NCBI GenBank assembly: GCA_002733465.1
Contig: NVVT01000010.1
Span: 139,828-149,305 of the forward strand
Direction: 5' to 3'
DNA length: 9,478 nt
Source of the DNA: Kangiella sp.
GTDB taxonomy: Bacteria > Pseudomonadota > Gammaproteobacteria > Enterobacterales > Kangiellaceae
Positions 1 to 6,610 of the stretch are shown here, in pieces. Numbering within the stretch: the stretch's first letter is position 1; each line of letters starts with the position of its first letter. Both the position numbers and the translations under genes were made by a program. A model generated the notes under the pieces. The model saw only the letters and a list, made by a program, of their open reading frames with translations. It was not told the DNA's origin and did no database searches.

Positions 1-75
1 TGAAATAGGTGTTCATCATTAAGCCAATTATTGATAATTAAATCCAAGCCAATAAGTTGACTTAAAAAAAATAAT

Positions 76-510
76 TTAGGGATTACAATATTTGATATCC
101 ACTGATGTTAAAACATCGGTAATGCCGGATTGAGTTTGCATTTCATAACACTGTCTATCTTTGCCGAGTTGGTACCATTTTGTCACTTGGCTACCACTAA
201 TTATACGCTCACGATCTGAATTGTCTTGGATTCTTTGGGCTTTTAATCTTTCTTCCTTTGCCAGTTTATCTTCAAGTTTCTTTTTTGCTAATTGATTCTC
301 TTTCGACTCATGGGAAGCTTCATTTATAACAGCGCCTATTATTCCACCTATTATAAGAGCTCCCAATCCTCCGGAGCCTTGAGCATGTACACCTACAGAG
401 ACTCGATTGTGACTGTGGTGGCCTTTATTATGTTTGCTTGACACCATCGCGGTACAGCCGTTTAGAAAAACTAAAATAGCTGATAAAAGTACTAATTTTT
501 TCAGATTCAT
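76..510 (-). CDS. small glycine-zipper lipoprotein, function unknown
   Basis: I do not recognise a named family for this 144-residue protein. It begins with a lipoprotein signal peptide: Lys4-Lys5, a hydrophobic stretch 6-16, then the lipobox LNGC with Cys19 as the predicted lipidated residue. This places it in the cell envelope. A His-rich patch (27-34) follows, then a Gly-rich zipper-like hydrophobic segment (about 46-62) resembling those of small outer-membrane lipoproteins. Next is a charged, probably coiled-coil helix (about 66-98), and a small C-terminal domain with Cys121 and Cys142 that could form a disulfide. The start is supported by AAGGA about 8 bases upstream of the ATG. It lies downstream of rsmA on the same strand, but the 100-base gap contains a consensus -10, so it is probably transcribed separately. 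In many relatives apaG occupies this place. Confidence 0.8.
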   Translation of the reverse strand: MNLKKLVLLSAILVFLNGCTAMVSSKHNKGHHSHNRVSVGVHAQGSGGLGALIIGGIIGAVINEASHESKENQLAKKKLEDKLAKEERLKAQRIQDNSDRERIISGSQVTKWYQLGKDRQCYEMQTQSGITDVLTSVDIKYCNP

Positions 511-560
511 TTAAAGTCCTTACTTAAATTTAAAAAGCATTCAGTCGTTATACGTCCTTT

Positions 561-590
561 ATTATATCTTTATCAGATTAACTTAAGCTG
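561..590 (-). promoter_or_regulatory. candidate promoter for the lipoprotein gene
   Basis: The minus strand carries a perfect TATAAT (561-566), about 50 bases upstream of the lipoprotein start. The -35 region at the expected spacing (584-589) is a poor match (AGCTTA). The call therefore rests on the -10 box and on its position between two same-strand genes. Confidence 0.35.
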
Positions 591-611
591 AACAACTTGC
601 TATCTTTTTTG

Positions 612-1442
612 CTATTCTAAAGTTTGACTTAAAAAGTTACTAACTTTAACAAACTCTGCTAAAGAAATATTTTCAGGTCGTAAAGTTGGATTTATCCCTA
701 AAGATTCTAAATCTTCAACTTCAATTCTTTTCCGCCATGCATTTCTTAACGTTTTTCTTCTTTGATTAAATGCTTCCGCTACGACTTTTGCAAATAATTT
801 TCTGTCTTGGATATCTAGCTTTTCTTTTCTAGGTGCTAGCCAAACAATCGCTGATTCAACTTTTGGCTCTGGCGTAAAAGCCGTTGGAGGAACAATAAAA
901 AGCATTCTGGTATCGCAAAAACTTTGCGTCATAACACTTAAACGTCCATAAGTTCTACTGCCTGGCTTGGCTACCATTCTCTCAACCACTTCTTTTTGAA
1001 GCATAAAATGCATATCTTTTATTTTACTAGCGTATTCAAAGAGGTGAAATAAGATAGGTGTCGAGATGTTATAAGGCAAATTACCAACAATTCTCATTAA
1101 ATTGATATTGCTTGGTGAGCCATCTTGAGATTCGGAAGTGCAAAGTTGGTCATAATCAAATTTCAACGCATCGGTTTGATGGATAACTAACTCCCCTAAA
1201 CCATCGCAATTAAATATTAGCTTAGGAATAATATCTCTATCAAGTTCAATTACATTCATCTTTTTTGTGGTGGGTAAAAGTTGTCTCGTTATGGCTCCTA
1301 ACCCAGGACCAATTTCTATTATATTATCAGCTTCCGTTGCTCTAATACTGGAAACGATTCGATCGATCACGCTTCCATCATGCAGGAAGTTTTGTCCAAA
1401 ACGTTTTTTTGCTTGATGCTTGGATGGATCAAAAATTTTCAT
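612..1442 (-). CDS. rsmA: 16S rRNA (adenine1518/1519-N6,N6)-dimethyltransferase RsmA
   Basis: This methyltransferase uses S-adenosylmethionine to dimethylate two adjacent adenines in the 3'-terminal hairpin of 16S rRNA during late 30S subunit maturation. Loss of the enzyme gives kasugamycin resistance (the older name is ksgA). The 276-residue length is normal for the family. Visible marks are the N-terminal KRFGQNFL (13-20), the SAM-binding motif I EIGPGLG (43-49), the acidic end of motif II (ELD, 66-68), the catalytic NLPYNIS (121-127), and the C-terminal AFNQRRKTLRN (224-234) typical of RsmA. Its ATG overlaps the pdxA stop by four bases (ATGA), which implies translational coupling; an AAGGA lies about 11 bases upstream inside pdxA. 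Nothing in it looks damaged. Confidence 0.97.
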   Translation of the reverse strand: MKIFDPSKHQAKKRFGQNFLHDGSVIDRIVSSIRATEADNIIEIGPGLGAITRQLLPTTKKMNVIELDRDIIPKLIFNCDGLGELVIHQTDALKFDYDQLCTSESQDGSPSNINLMRIVGNLPYNISTPILFHLFEYASKIKDMHFMLQKEVVERMVAKPGSRTYGRLSVMTQSFCDTRMLFIVPPTAFTPEPKVESAIVWLAPRKEKLDIQDRKLFAKVVAEAFNQRRKTLRNAWRKRIEVEDLESLGINPTLRPENISLAEFVKVSNFLSQTLE

Positions 1443-2440
1443 TGAGGAAGTTGTCCTTGTGCCATTTGAATGGCGTAGTTTACCGCATAAATTAGACTAG
1501 ATGGAGACGCACAAAATGAATCCGCAATATCGAGCGCTGTACCGTGATCGACTGATGTTCGAATGTAAGGAAGGCCTAAAGTCACGTTAACGGTTTGACC
1601 AAAGCCAATGGCTTTTACAACTGGAAGCCCTTGATCATGATACATTGCTAAAAAAATATCAAATAAGTCTCTTTTTTGTGGCGTAAACAAACTATCGGAT
1701 GGAAAAGGCCCGTGAATATCAAAACCTTCTTCTTTGAGCTTTTCAACGGCAGGAGCGACAATTTCTTTATCTTCCATTCCTAATAAACCATCTTCTCCCG
1801 CATGAGGATTCAATCCGCAAACAGCAATTTTCGGTTTCTCTAAATTAAAACGTTTAAAGCTATTACTTATAACCTTGATGACTTGAATCAGCGAGTCTTG
1901 TGAAATGTTATCACAGACCTCCTTTAGAGGTATATGTGTAGTCGCTAAAGCCATTCTTAAATTTTTGGTTGCTAGCATCATAACAACTTTGTCTATATTG
2001 GCTTGTTTAGCAAAAAACTCGGTGTGTCCTAAAAACGTTGGTTCTATTTGATTGATATTGGCTTTATGAACAGGAGCAGTCACAATTGCCGAAATTTTTT
2101 TATCCAAAGCTAGTTCACCTGCCTTAATTAAAGACTGCAAAACAATTTTGGCATTTTTTGAGGAAAGCGTTCCAGGCTTGACCTTTTCAACAAAAGCTAT
2201 TTCTTCAATATACAGTGTTCCCGGTTGGTGTTTAACACTTGAAGACTGCCAATTAATGGGAATTAGTTGCAAAGGTAACTCTAGTTTTAATGCTAAGGTC
2301 ATTAAATATTTAGAATCACCTATCACAATTAGCTGTGCATCAAATTGGTTTTGTGCGATTTTAATAATTAACTCAGGACCAATGCCCGCAGGCTCACCCA
2401 TGGTTAATAAAATTTTATGGCAAACGGATTGTGATTTCAT
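1439..2440 (-). CDS. pdxA: 4-hydroxythreonine-4-phosphate dehydrogenase PdxA
   Basis: PdxA oxidises 4-phosphohydroxy-L-threonine with NAD(P). The product decarboxylates and is condensed by PdxJ into pyridoxine 5'-phosphate in the DXP-dependent vitamin B6 pathway. The protein is 333 residues, normal for the family. It shows the N-terminal MGEPAGIGPEL (14-24), GHTEFFA (138-144) and MYHDQGLPVVKA (266-277). The C-terminal run TLGLPYIRTSVDHGTALDIA is at about 287-306. The three expected metal-binding histidines are visible as His169 (TTHIP), His213 (NPHAGEDG) and His268 (YHDQG). It overlaps rsmA by four bases. Its usual upstream neighbour surA is displaced by about 5.4 kb of accessory DNA, so a local promoter must lie in or near 2441-2550; I could not identify a convincing one. 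The Shine-Dalgarno match is also weak. Confidence 0.97.
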   Translation of the reverse strand: MKSQSVCHKILLTMGEPAGIGPELIIKIAQNQFDAQLIVIGDSKYLMTLALKLELPLQLIPINWQSSSVKHQPGTLYIEEIAFVEKVKPGTLSSKNAKIVLQSLIKAGELALDKKISAIVTAPVHKANINQIEPTFLGHTEFFAKQANIDKVVMMLATKNLRMALATTHIPLKEVCDNISQDSLIQVIKVISNSFKRFNLEKPKIAVCGLNPHAGEDGLLGMEDKEIVAPAVEKLKEEGFDIHGPFPSDSLFTPQKRDLFDIFLAMYHDQGLPVVKAIGFGQTVNVTLGLPYIRTSVDHGTALDIADSFCASPSSLIYAVNYAIQMAQGQLPQ

Positions 2441-2549
2441 ATTATTTTCGATGTTTTAAATATTAAATTAACGGTGAGATTCTAATACAAACAAACCACA
2501 AAGTCGTTTCAGTTCTAGGCTAATCATCAAAAAAATCGTCCCTTTAAAC

Positions 2550-2560
2550 TAGACACCCCG
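2550..2560. repeat. left terminal inverted repeat of transposase element
   Basis: The bases TAGACACCCCG are the exact reverse complement of 3846-3856. The sequences inside the two ends differ after these 11 bases, so the identity is confined to the terminus. Confidence 0.65.
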
Positions 2561-2606
2561 AAATTAGTCAATGTCTTACATAAAAATAAGATTTTTCCCC
2601 TCATGA

Positions 2607-2636
2607 TTGATAACTTTTACCGATACTTGTCATATT
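2607..2636 (+). promoter_or_regulatory. weak candidate promoter for the transposase gene
   Basis: TTGATA (2607-2612) is separated by 18 bases from CATATT (2631-2636), giving five and four matches to the sigma-70 boxes. It lies about 48 bases before the preferred transposase start and inside the left end of the element. AT-rich DNA produces such matches by chance. Confidence 0.2.
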
Positions 2637-2683
2637 TCGATTTCTATAAACTAACGGTCATCATCAATTTTCAAGGAATGAAA

Positions 2684-3661
2684 ATGGCTATCCCTCGTAA
2701 GTATTTGGTTGACTCAGAAACACCGGGCTTTTATCACTGCATTTCTCGTTGCGTTCGTCGTGCTTTCTTGTGCGGTGAGGATTTAGAAACTGGCAAGAAT
2801 TACGACCATCGTAAGGTATGGCTTGAAAAACGAATGTTAGAGTTAGCATCTATTTTTTCTGTTGAGCTATATGCCTACGCGATAATGGATAATCATTACC
2901 ACTTGGTACTTTATCTCGATCCAATAGCCCCTTTAAATTGGACTGATAGCGAAATTGCGGAAAAATGGTTACTCACATACCCCGGCCGTTTAGATGCGCC
3001 AGGATTTGAACTTCAAAGAGAGTTAAAGAAGCAAGCTATTATGGCTGACAAGAAAAAACTACAAAAATATCGTCAACGCTTTGGTAGTCTTTCTTGGTTT
3101 ATGAGTCGTTTAAATGAGCCTTTAGCCAAAACTAGCAATGCCGAAGATTCTGTTAGCGGTCGATTTTGGGAATCTCGCTATACATCCGTTGCTTTACTAG
3201 ACGAAAGTGCCGTTTTATCATGTATGGCTTATGTGGATTTAAACCCTATCCGTGCAGGAGTGGTGCAGGAACTACAAGCTTCTTTATATACCTCAATTTC
3301 AAAACGCTTGAAAAACTTATCACGTAAACCGGAATTATTAACCAGTCCTATCTCGTCGGTAGCGGGTTGTGTTAATGGTCGGGTAGTTAATATTCAGCTA
3401 AAAAATTATGTGGAGCTGGTCGAATGGGCGGGAAAATCAATTGTTCATCCAAACAAAGCAAAAATGCCTGCGCATATCAAAACGCTATTAACGTCCATGA
3501 ATTTACAATCTGATAATTGGTTAACCCAAATCAAAAACTTTAACAAAGGTTCACCTCATTCAATAGGATGCTTAGCTAAGTTACAAGATAAAGCCGAAGC
3601 ACTTAAGAAAAAATGGATTAAAGGTGTAAGCGCTTCTAGAAAATATTATTTGCGAGCTTAA
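2684..3661 (+). CDS. Y1/HUH-family transposase (REP-associated tyrosine transposase type)
   Basis: This is a single-strand DNA transposase of the IS200-like/RAYT group, which cuts and joins DNA through a tyrosine and a metal-binding HUH motif. Numbering from the preferred start, the HUH motif is His71-Tyr-His73 (MDNHYHLVL). The probable nucleophile is Tyr183 in AYVDLNPIRAG, where Asn187 would assist metal binding. The N-terminal YHCISRCVRRAFLCGED is typical of a long-form (about 320-residue) marine gammaproteobacterial branch. A Lys-rich C-terminal extension follows the catalytic domain. I chose ATG 2684 because AAGGA lies 6 bases upstream and because family proteins begin with a short basic stretch. 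A start at 2603 would add 27 atypical residues. It is oriented against its neighbours pdxA and the primase-like gene. The frame is intact, so it may be active. Confidence 0.9.
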   Translation: MAIPRKYLVDSETPGFYHCISRCVRRAFLCGEDLETGKNYDHRKVWLEKRMLELASIFSVELYAYAIMDNHYHLVLYLDPIAPLNWTDSEIAEKWLLTYPGRLDAPGFELQRELKKQAIMADKKKLQKYRQRFGSLSWFMSRLNEPLAKTSNAEDSVSGRFWESRYTSVALLDESAVLSCMAYVDLNPIRAGVVQELQASLYTSISKRLKNLSRKPELLTSPISSVAGCVNGRVVNIQLKNYVELVEWAGKSIVHPNKAKMPAHIKTLLTSMNLQSDNWLTQIKNFNKGSPHSIGCLAKLQDKAEALKKKWIKGVSASRKYYLRA

Positions 3662-3684
3662 GAACCTCTCTTAAACAAAAAATA

Positions 3685-3699
3685 CCAACCTACGGTAGG
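3685..3699. repeat. REP-like palindrome downstream of the transposase
   Basis: CCTACGGTAGG (3689-3699) is a perfect palindrome with GTAG on both strands, 27 bases after the transposase stop. The block CCAACCTACG (3685-3694) is identical to 6631-6640, the base of the REP-like hairpin after the immunity gene. No full REP stem-loop can be drawn here, so it may be a half-site or remnant. Confidence 0.35.
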
Positions 3700-3735
3700 C
3701 TTCGATCCTGCTATATAAACACTTGTTTATTATTT

Positions 3736-3751
3736 TAATAGCATGCCATTA
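3736..3751. repeat. imperfect palindrome inside the right end of the element
   Basis: The sixteen bases TAATAGCATGCCATTA are symmetrical except for one mismatched pair, and are centred on GCATGC. They lie between the transposase stop and the right inverted repeat. They could be a structural element recognised by the transposase or chance. Confidence 0.25.
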
Positions 3752-3818
3752 CTCAAATAAAATGTGTTTCTATTAATTCCCAATAGTTAGTGAAATATTC
3801 GTGTGAATTATGAGCATT

Positions 3819-5993
3819 TTAGTTTTTTGAAATTTGTTTCAAAACCGGGGTGTCTATTATTATTTTATCATCAATATCAATTGCGGTCGTGGTTAAAAAC
3901 AACATCACCGGCCCTTCAACATGATATTCCTGAGTTTCTAAATTGCCCGTTGTGGTATTTTTTCCGGTTGATGCAATCGTGACTTCACCCTCACTTTGTA
4001 GGAGTTTTAACGCATAACTCGCTTGCTCCACGCCCTCTTCTTCACTGATGGCTAATATTTTATTTTTAAGTCGGGTCTCGCCCATATAAAATAATGATTG
4101 TCCGGTCATAGCTGAGTATTGGACTCTTTCCTCTGGTGGGAACATCGCCAATACCGCATCCATCAAACTGCTTTTACCGGCTGCCGAAGTGGATTGAATA
4201 ATAATCGCTAAGGGTTTATCCAGTTTGCGTGAGACAGCGGCTAAATAACCCATTAGCAAATTAGTTTGCTCACCAACAATACCGCATTGATTAAAGTCTT
4301 CCAGTATTCGATCCGTTAAGTTTTTATCTTTCAGCAGAGCCATTGCTTCCGCTTTTTCTTGCTCGCTTAACTCAATCGTTTTATCAACTTCTTTCTTGCC
4401 ATTCTCAATGTGATCATCTTGTAGGGCTTCTAGTTTTAATAACACTTTACCGAGATCTTTCTTGATGATATTAGGGTCAACTGCCAATTCACTGGCGGCT
4501 ATTTTAATAAAGGTTTGTCGTTGTTTAGCGTTATAAAGCTCTAACGTATCCACATGAAGACAATCATTTTGACTTGCCATGATATTCACTTTTAATTGAT
4601 CATAGTTCAGGTTTTTACTTAAACCTCTAATTCGATAATGGCGATCACCAAACATCATTTTGATCTCGCGATCATTGATTTGTGCATCGATTTCGACTGG
4701 TGCTTTTGGTTGAGCTTCTGACGTTGGTTCAGATATTTTGGCAGCTAATGAAGGAACAGTTTTCTTTTCCTGGTTAACTTGTTTTTCATCGAGAGGTTTA
4801 TTATTGCTTCTTTTTTTTGCCTTGAGCATCGGCTCTGCTTTTCTAATAACCAATCCCAATGCTTTACTCGCAGGACTCATCTGCATGGCATATTCATTGG
4901 CATCCATATTTTTAGGGAACAAGATTCGATAACAATCAATATCATATTTGGCCAGTTGTTCGGCTAACTTTTCAGCCGCATTATTCCCCGCCTCATCCCT
5001 ATCATAAGCAATCAATACTCGTTTGATTTCATGGTTGATTAAGGCGTTTAATATTTCTTCAGTAAAGCCATTCGTACCATAACTTGAAGTGACATTTTTA
5101 AAACCATTCACCCAGAATGTCATGGCATCAATCAATGACTCACACAATATAATTTCTTCATTAGCAGCTAATGATAAATAGTTAAATACGCCTTGATGCT
5201 CTCCTGGTAAATACAGATGTTGAGCCGTACCTTTTCTGAGTCGATTACCTAATATTTTACGGCCATAAACTTCTTTTATTTGGTTATTTTCATTCAAGGC
5301 CGAAGCGCTTCCTCCTGGCGCTCCGTCATACCGTCCATCCATGGACATAACAGGAACAACCAAACAGCCATTAAAATGCTCATGGCCACTTTTTCGCAAT
5401 ATTCCAACACTCTGCAATAGCCCTCTAATTTCAGAGCCAGCCGTTCGATTCTTCTCCGGCAATCGATAACTTAATGTTCGATTAGCAAAGCCCAATTTGA
5501 AGGTGTTGATTAATTCAGGATGATTCAATCCGCGACTTTCTAAATAGTCCGTTACTTCTGGTGATTGCTTAAGCGTTTCATGGTAAAAATCAATGACGCG
5601 TTTTAGTGCTTGTTGCTCATCTTTTTCAGCGACTAAGCTAGATGATAATTGTTTAGTGGTAGAGGTTTTAACGACTTTCGTTTGGCCTTGTTGATTATCA
5701 CTAATCAAACCAATATCATTTTGTAGGATTTCAACCGCACGTCTAAACGATATTCCCTCACGCTTCATTACCCAATCAATAATTGAACCGCCTTCACCGC
5801 AAGCACCCAAACAATTCCAGAGGTTATTGGATGGCGTCACCACTAAAGAAGGCGTTTTATCATTATGGAATGGACAACGGCAGATATAATCTTTGCCATG
5901 TTTTTTCAATTCAAAGCCTTGGGACTCCATTAATCGAACCATAGAGACTTCATTTTTTAGCTTTTCGATCATTTCTTGTTTTATTCTTGCCAT
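3819..5993 (-). CDS. CHC2 zinc-finger/Toprim/P-loop primase-helicase-like protein, 3' truncated
   Basis: The protein has primase-type domains followed by an ATPase domain. Numbered from ATG 5993 (MARIKQEM; 724 residues), there is a CHC2 zinc finger with ligands Cys40, His43, Cys61 and Cys65. A Toprim domain follows, with Glu285 and the Asp331-x-Asp333 pair (AYDRDEAG). Next come a charged low-complexity linker (about 390-440) and a P-loop ATPase with the Walker A-like TSAAGKSS (Lys607) and Walker B-like ILAISEEEG (Glu651-Glu652). A sensor-like LTTTAIDID stands at about 700-708. ATG 5993 is preferred because AGGGGA sits 9 bases upstream; the longer form would need a TTG. As I recall the family, homologues continue well beyond the TAIDID motif. 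Here the frame instead enters the transposase element, so its last 10-15 residues, including DTPV encoded by the inverted repeat, are foreign. The arginine-finger part is missing, so ATPase function is doubtful. It is divergent from an XRE regulator. Confidence 0.85.
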   Translation of the reverse strand: MARIKQEMIEKLKNEVSMVRLMESQGFELKKHGKDYICRCPFHNDKTPSLVVTPSNNLWNCLGACGEGGSIIDWVMKREGISFRRAVEILQNDIGLISDNQQGQTKVVKTSTTKQLSSSLVAEKDEQQALKRVIDFYHETLKQSPEVTDYLESRGLNHPELINTFKLGFANRTLSYRLPEKNRTAGSEIRGLLQSVGILRKSGHEHFNGCLVVPVMSMDGRYDGAPGGSASALNENNQIKEVYGRKILGNRLRKGTAQHLYLPGEHQGVFNYLSLAANEEIILCESLIDAMTFWVNGFKNVTSSYGTNGFTEEILNALINHEIKRVLIAYDRDEAGNNAAEKLAEQLAKYDIDCYRILFPKNMDANEYAMQMSPASKALGLVIRKAEPMLKAKKRSNNKPLDEKQVNQEKKTVPSLAAKISEPTSEAQPKAPVEIDAQINDREIKMMFGDRHYRIRGLSKNLNYDQLKVNIMASQNDCLHVDTLELYNAKQRQTFIKIAASELAVDPNIIKKDLGKVLLKLEALQDDHIENGKKEVDKTIELSEQEKAEAMALLKDKNLTDRILEDFNQCGIVGEQTNLLMGYLAAVSRKLDKPLAIIIQSTSAAGKSSLMDAVLAMFPPEERVQYSAMTGQSLFYMGETRLKNKILAISEEEGVEQASYALKLLQSEGEVTIASTGKNTTTGNLETQEYHVEGPVMLFLTTTAIDIDDKIIIDTPVLKQISKN
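3825..3844. repeat. subterminal hairpin at the right end of the transposase element
   Basis: TTTTGAAA (3825-3832) and TTTCAAAA (3837-3844) form a perfect 8-bp stem with a 4-base loop, one base inside the right inverted repeat. HUH transposases of the IS200/IS605 kind recognise subterminal hairpins, so this is a plausible recognition structure. The left end has no equally clear counterpart. The hairpin also encodes the last residues of the truncated primase-like protein. Confidence 0.4.
3846..3856. repeat. right terminal inverted repeat of transposase element
   Basis: The bases CGGGGTGTCTA are the exact reverse complement of 2550-2560. On the minus strand they lie in frame within the primase-like gene and encode Asp-Thr-Pro near its artificial C-terminus. 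Confidence 0.65.
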
Positions 5994-6032
5994 ATCGTGA
6001 TATCCCCTAAAACCTGTCAATAGACAAACTAG

Positions 6033-6073
6033 TAGATTTAATCATAAACCATATGATAGACTTTAATCAAGAC
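6033..6073. promoter_or_regulatory. candidate operator between the primase-like and regulator genes
   Basis: The divergent intergenic region holds a dyad ATCATA-N5-TATGAT (6041-6057). It also has two similar direct blocks 24 bases apart: TAGATTTAATCATAAAC at 6033-6049 and TAGACTTTAATCAAGAC at 6057-6073. The adjacent gene encodes an XRE-type HTH protein, and such proteins often bind dyads in their own divergent promoter. Autoregulation from here is inference. Confidence 0.4.
6041..6070 (-). promoter_or_regulatory. candidate promoter for the primase-like gene
   Basis: On the minus strand TTGATT (6065-6070) and TATGAT (6041-6046) are separated by 18 bases, close to sigma-70 consensus. They lie about 50 bases upstream of the preferred ATG at 5993. 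The -10 box is one arm of the dyad described for the operator, so a bound repressor would block it. Confidence 0.4.
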
Positions 6074-6095
6074 ACTTTAGTAGAGGGCTTACAAT

Positions 6096-6485
6096 ATGGT
6101 TATTCGAGATCTACATCTTTGGTTGGATATGACCATCTTCACTGAACGACTTAAATTATTTAGAACTGAACGTAAGATCACCCAAGCCAGATTAGCTGGG
6201 CTATTGGAAGTTGATCCCAGAGTTTATAACCGTTGGGAGCGTGGTTTATCAACACCACAATTTGAAACAATCATTAAAATAGCCGATATTCTCAAAGTTA
6301 GTATTGATGAGCTGGCTGGACGTAAAGAGCCAACTAATAATATACAACTGCATAATCATGAGTTGCAATCTCTCTATCAACAAGTAGATGTTTTATCAGA
6401 TGAAGATCAACAAGCTTTAATTTTAGTGATTGATAGTTTTGTTAGAAAAACTCATATGGCAAGGGTTGTACAAAAGGTTCGATAA
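6096..6485 (+). CDS. XRE-family HTH transcriptional regulator
   Basis: This is a probable DNA-binding repressor of 129 residues. An HTH_3/Cro-C1 domain spans about residues 17-75 (ERLKLFRTERKITQ...VDPRVYNRWERG...IIKIADILKVSIDELAGR). The recognition helix lies around PRVYNRWERG. The C-terminal half (about 85-125) is helical and may dimerise. ATG 6096 has AGAGGG 8 bases upstream. A later ATG at 6129 (MTIFTERL) matches the usual family N-terminus but has a weaker ribosome-binding site, so the first 11 residues are uncertain. It is divergent from the primase-like gene, and both probably share an operator. The pairing suggests control of that gene or of a mobile unit. It converges with the immunity gene, whose terminator lies just past its stop. 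Confidence 0.88.
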   Translation: MVIRDLHLWLDMTIFTERLKLFRTERKITQARLAGLLEVDPRVYNRWERGLSTPQFETIIKIADILKVSIDELAGRKEPTNNIQLHNHELQSLYQQVDVLSDEDQQALILVIDSFVRKTHMARVVQKVR

Positions 6486-6510
6486 CAGCAACTAAAAATA
6501 AGCCACTAAA

Positions 6511-6542
6511 AACAAAAAAGCCCAATCATTTCTGACTGGGCT
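6511..6542 (-). terminator. intrinsic terminator for the toxin-immunity transcript
   Basis: Read on the minus strand, AGCCCA-G-TCA, a 4-base loop, TGA-T-TGGGCT form a GC-rich hairpin (6519-6542) with one internal mismatch. It is followed by a T-rich run (6511-6518). On the plus strand no T run follows, so it mainly terminates transcription coming from the immunity gene and would also block read-through from surA toward pdxA. Confidence 0.75.
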
Positions 6543-6610
6543 ATGGGGTAGATCTTTCTCTACTATTAATCAATCAACAATTAAATTTTTTCTTTTATTC
6601 AACCATTGAT

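Larger units (their letters stand above)
2550..3856 (+). mobile_element. RAYT/IS200-like transposase element with 11-bp terminal inverted repeats
   Basis: An exact 11-bp inverted repeat (TAGACACCCCG reading inward) occurs at 2550-2560 and, reversed, at 3846-3856. It encloses a single gene for a Y1-type HUH transposase, giving a unit of about 1.3 kb. The right repeat lies inside the reading frame of a primase-like gene that stops soon after it, so the gene is apparently disrupted at this junction. A perfect 8-bp-stem hairpin sits just inside the right end. No target duplication is visible outside the repeats, as expected for HUH single-strand transposition or after a later deletion. That these repeats are the true element ends is inference. 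Confidence 0.6.

Noticed and set aside
26..39. AT-only palindrome AATTAT-TG-ATAATT downstream of the lipoprotein gene, considered as a terminator
   Set aside because: The stem is all A/T and no T run follows it on the minus strand, so it would be a poor terminator; nothing else is visible in 1-75.
582..625. Possible rsmA terminator in the gap before the lipoprotein gene
   Set aside because: Only a 5-bp wobble-containing stem can be drawn, without a T run; the repeated GCTAT copies are direct, not inverted.
2148..2459. Plus-strand reading frame of 103 codons opposite pdxA
   Set aside because: It lies entirely antisense to the well-supported pdxA start region, and its translation shows no family features.
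3717..3769. AAACAC...GTGTTT inverted repeat downstream of the transposase
   Set aside because: It is only 6 bp with a 41-base AT-rich loop; easily chance.
4738..4967. Two overlapping plus-strand reading frames opposite the primase-like gene
   Set aside because: Both are short, hydrophobic-looking antisense translations of a low-complexity linker, with no ribosome-binding site or domain.
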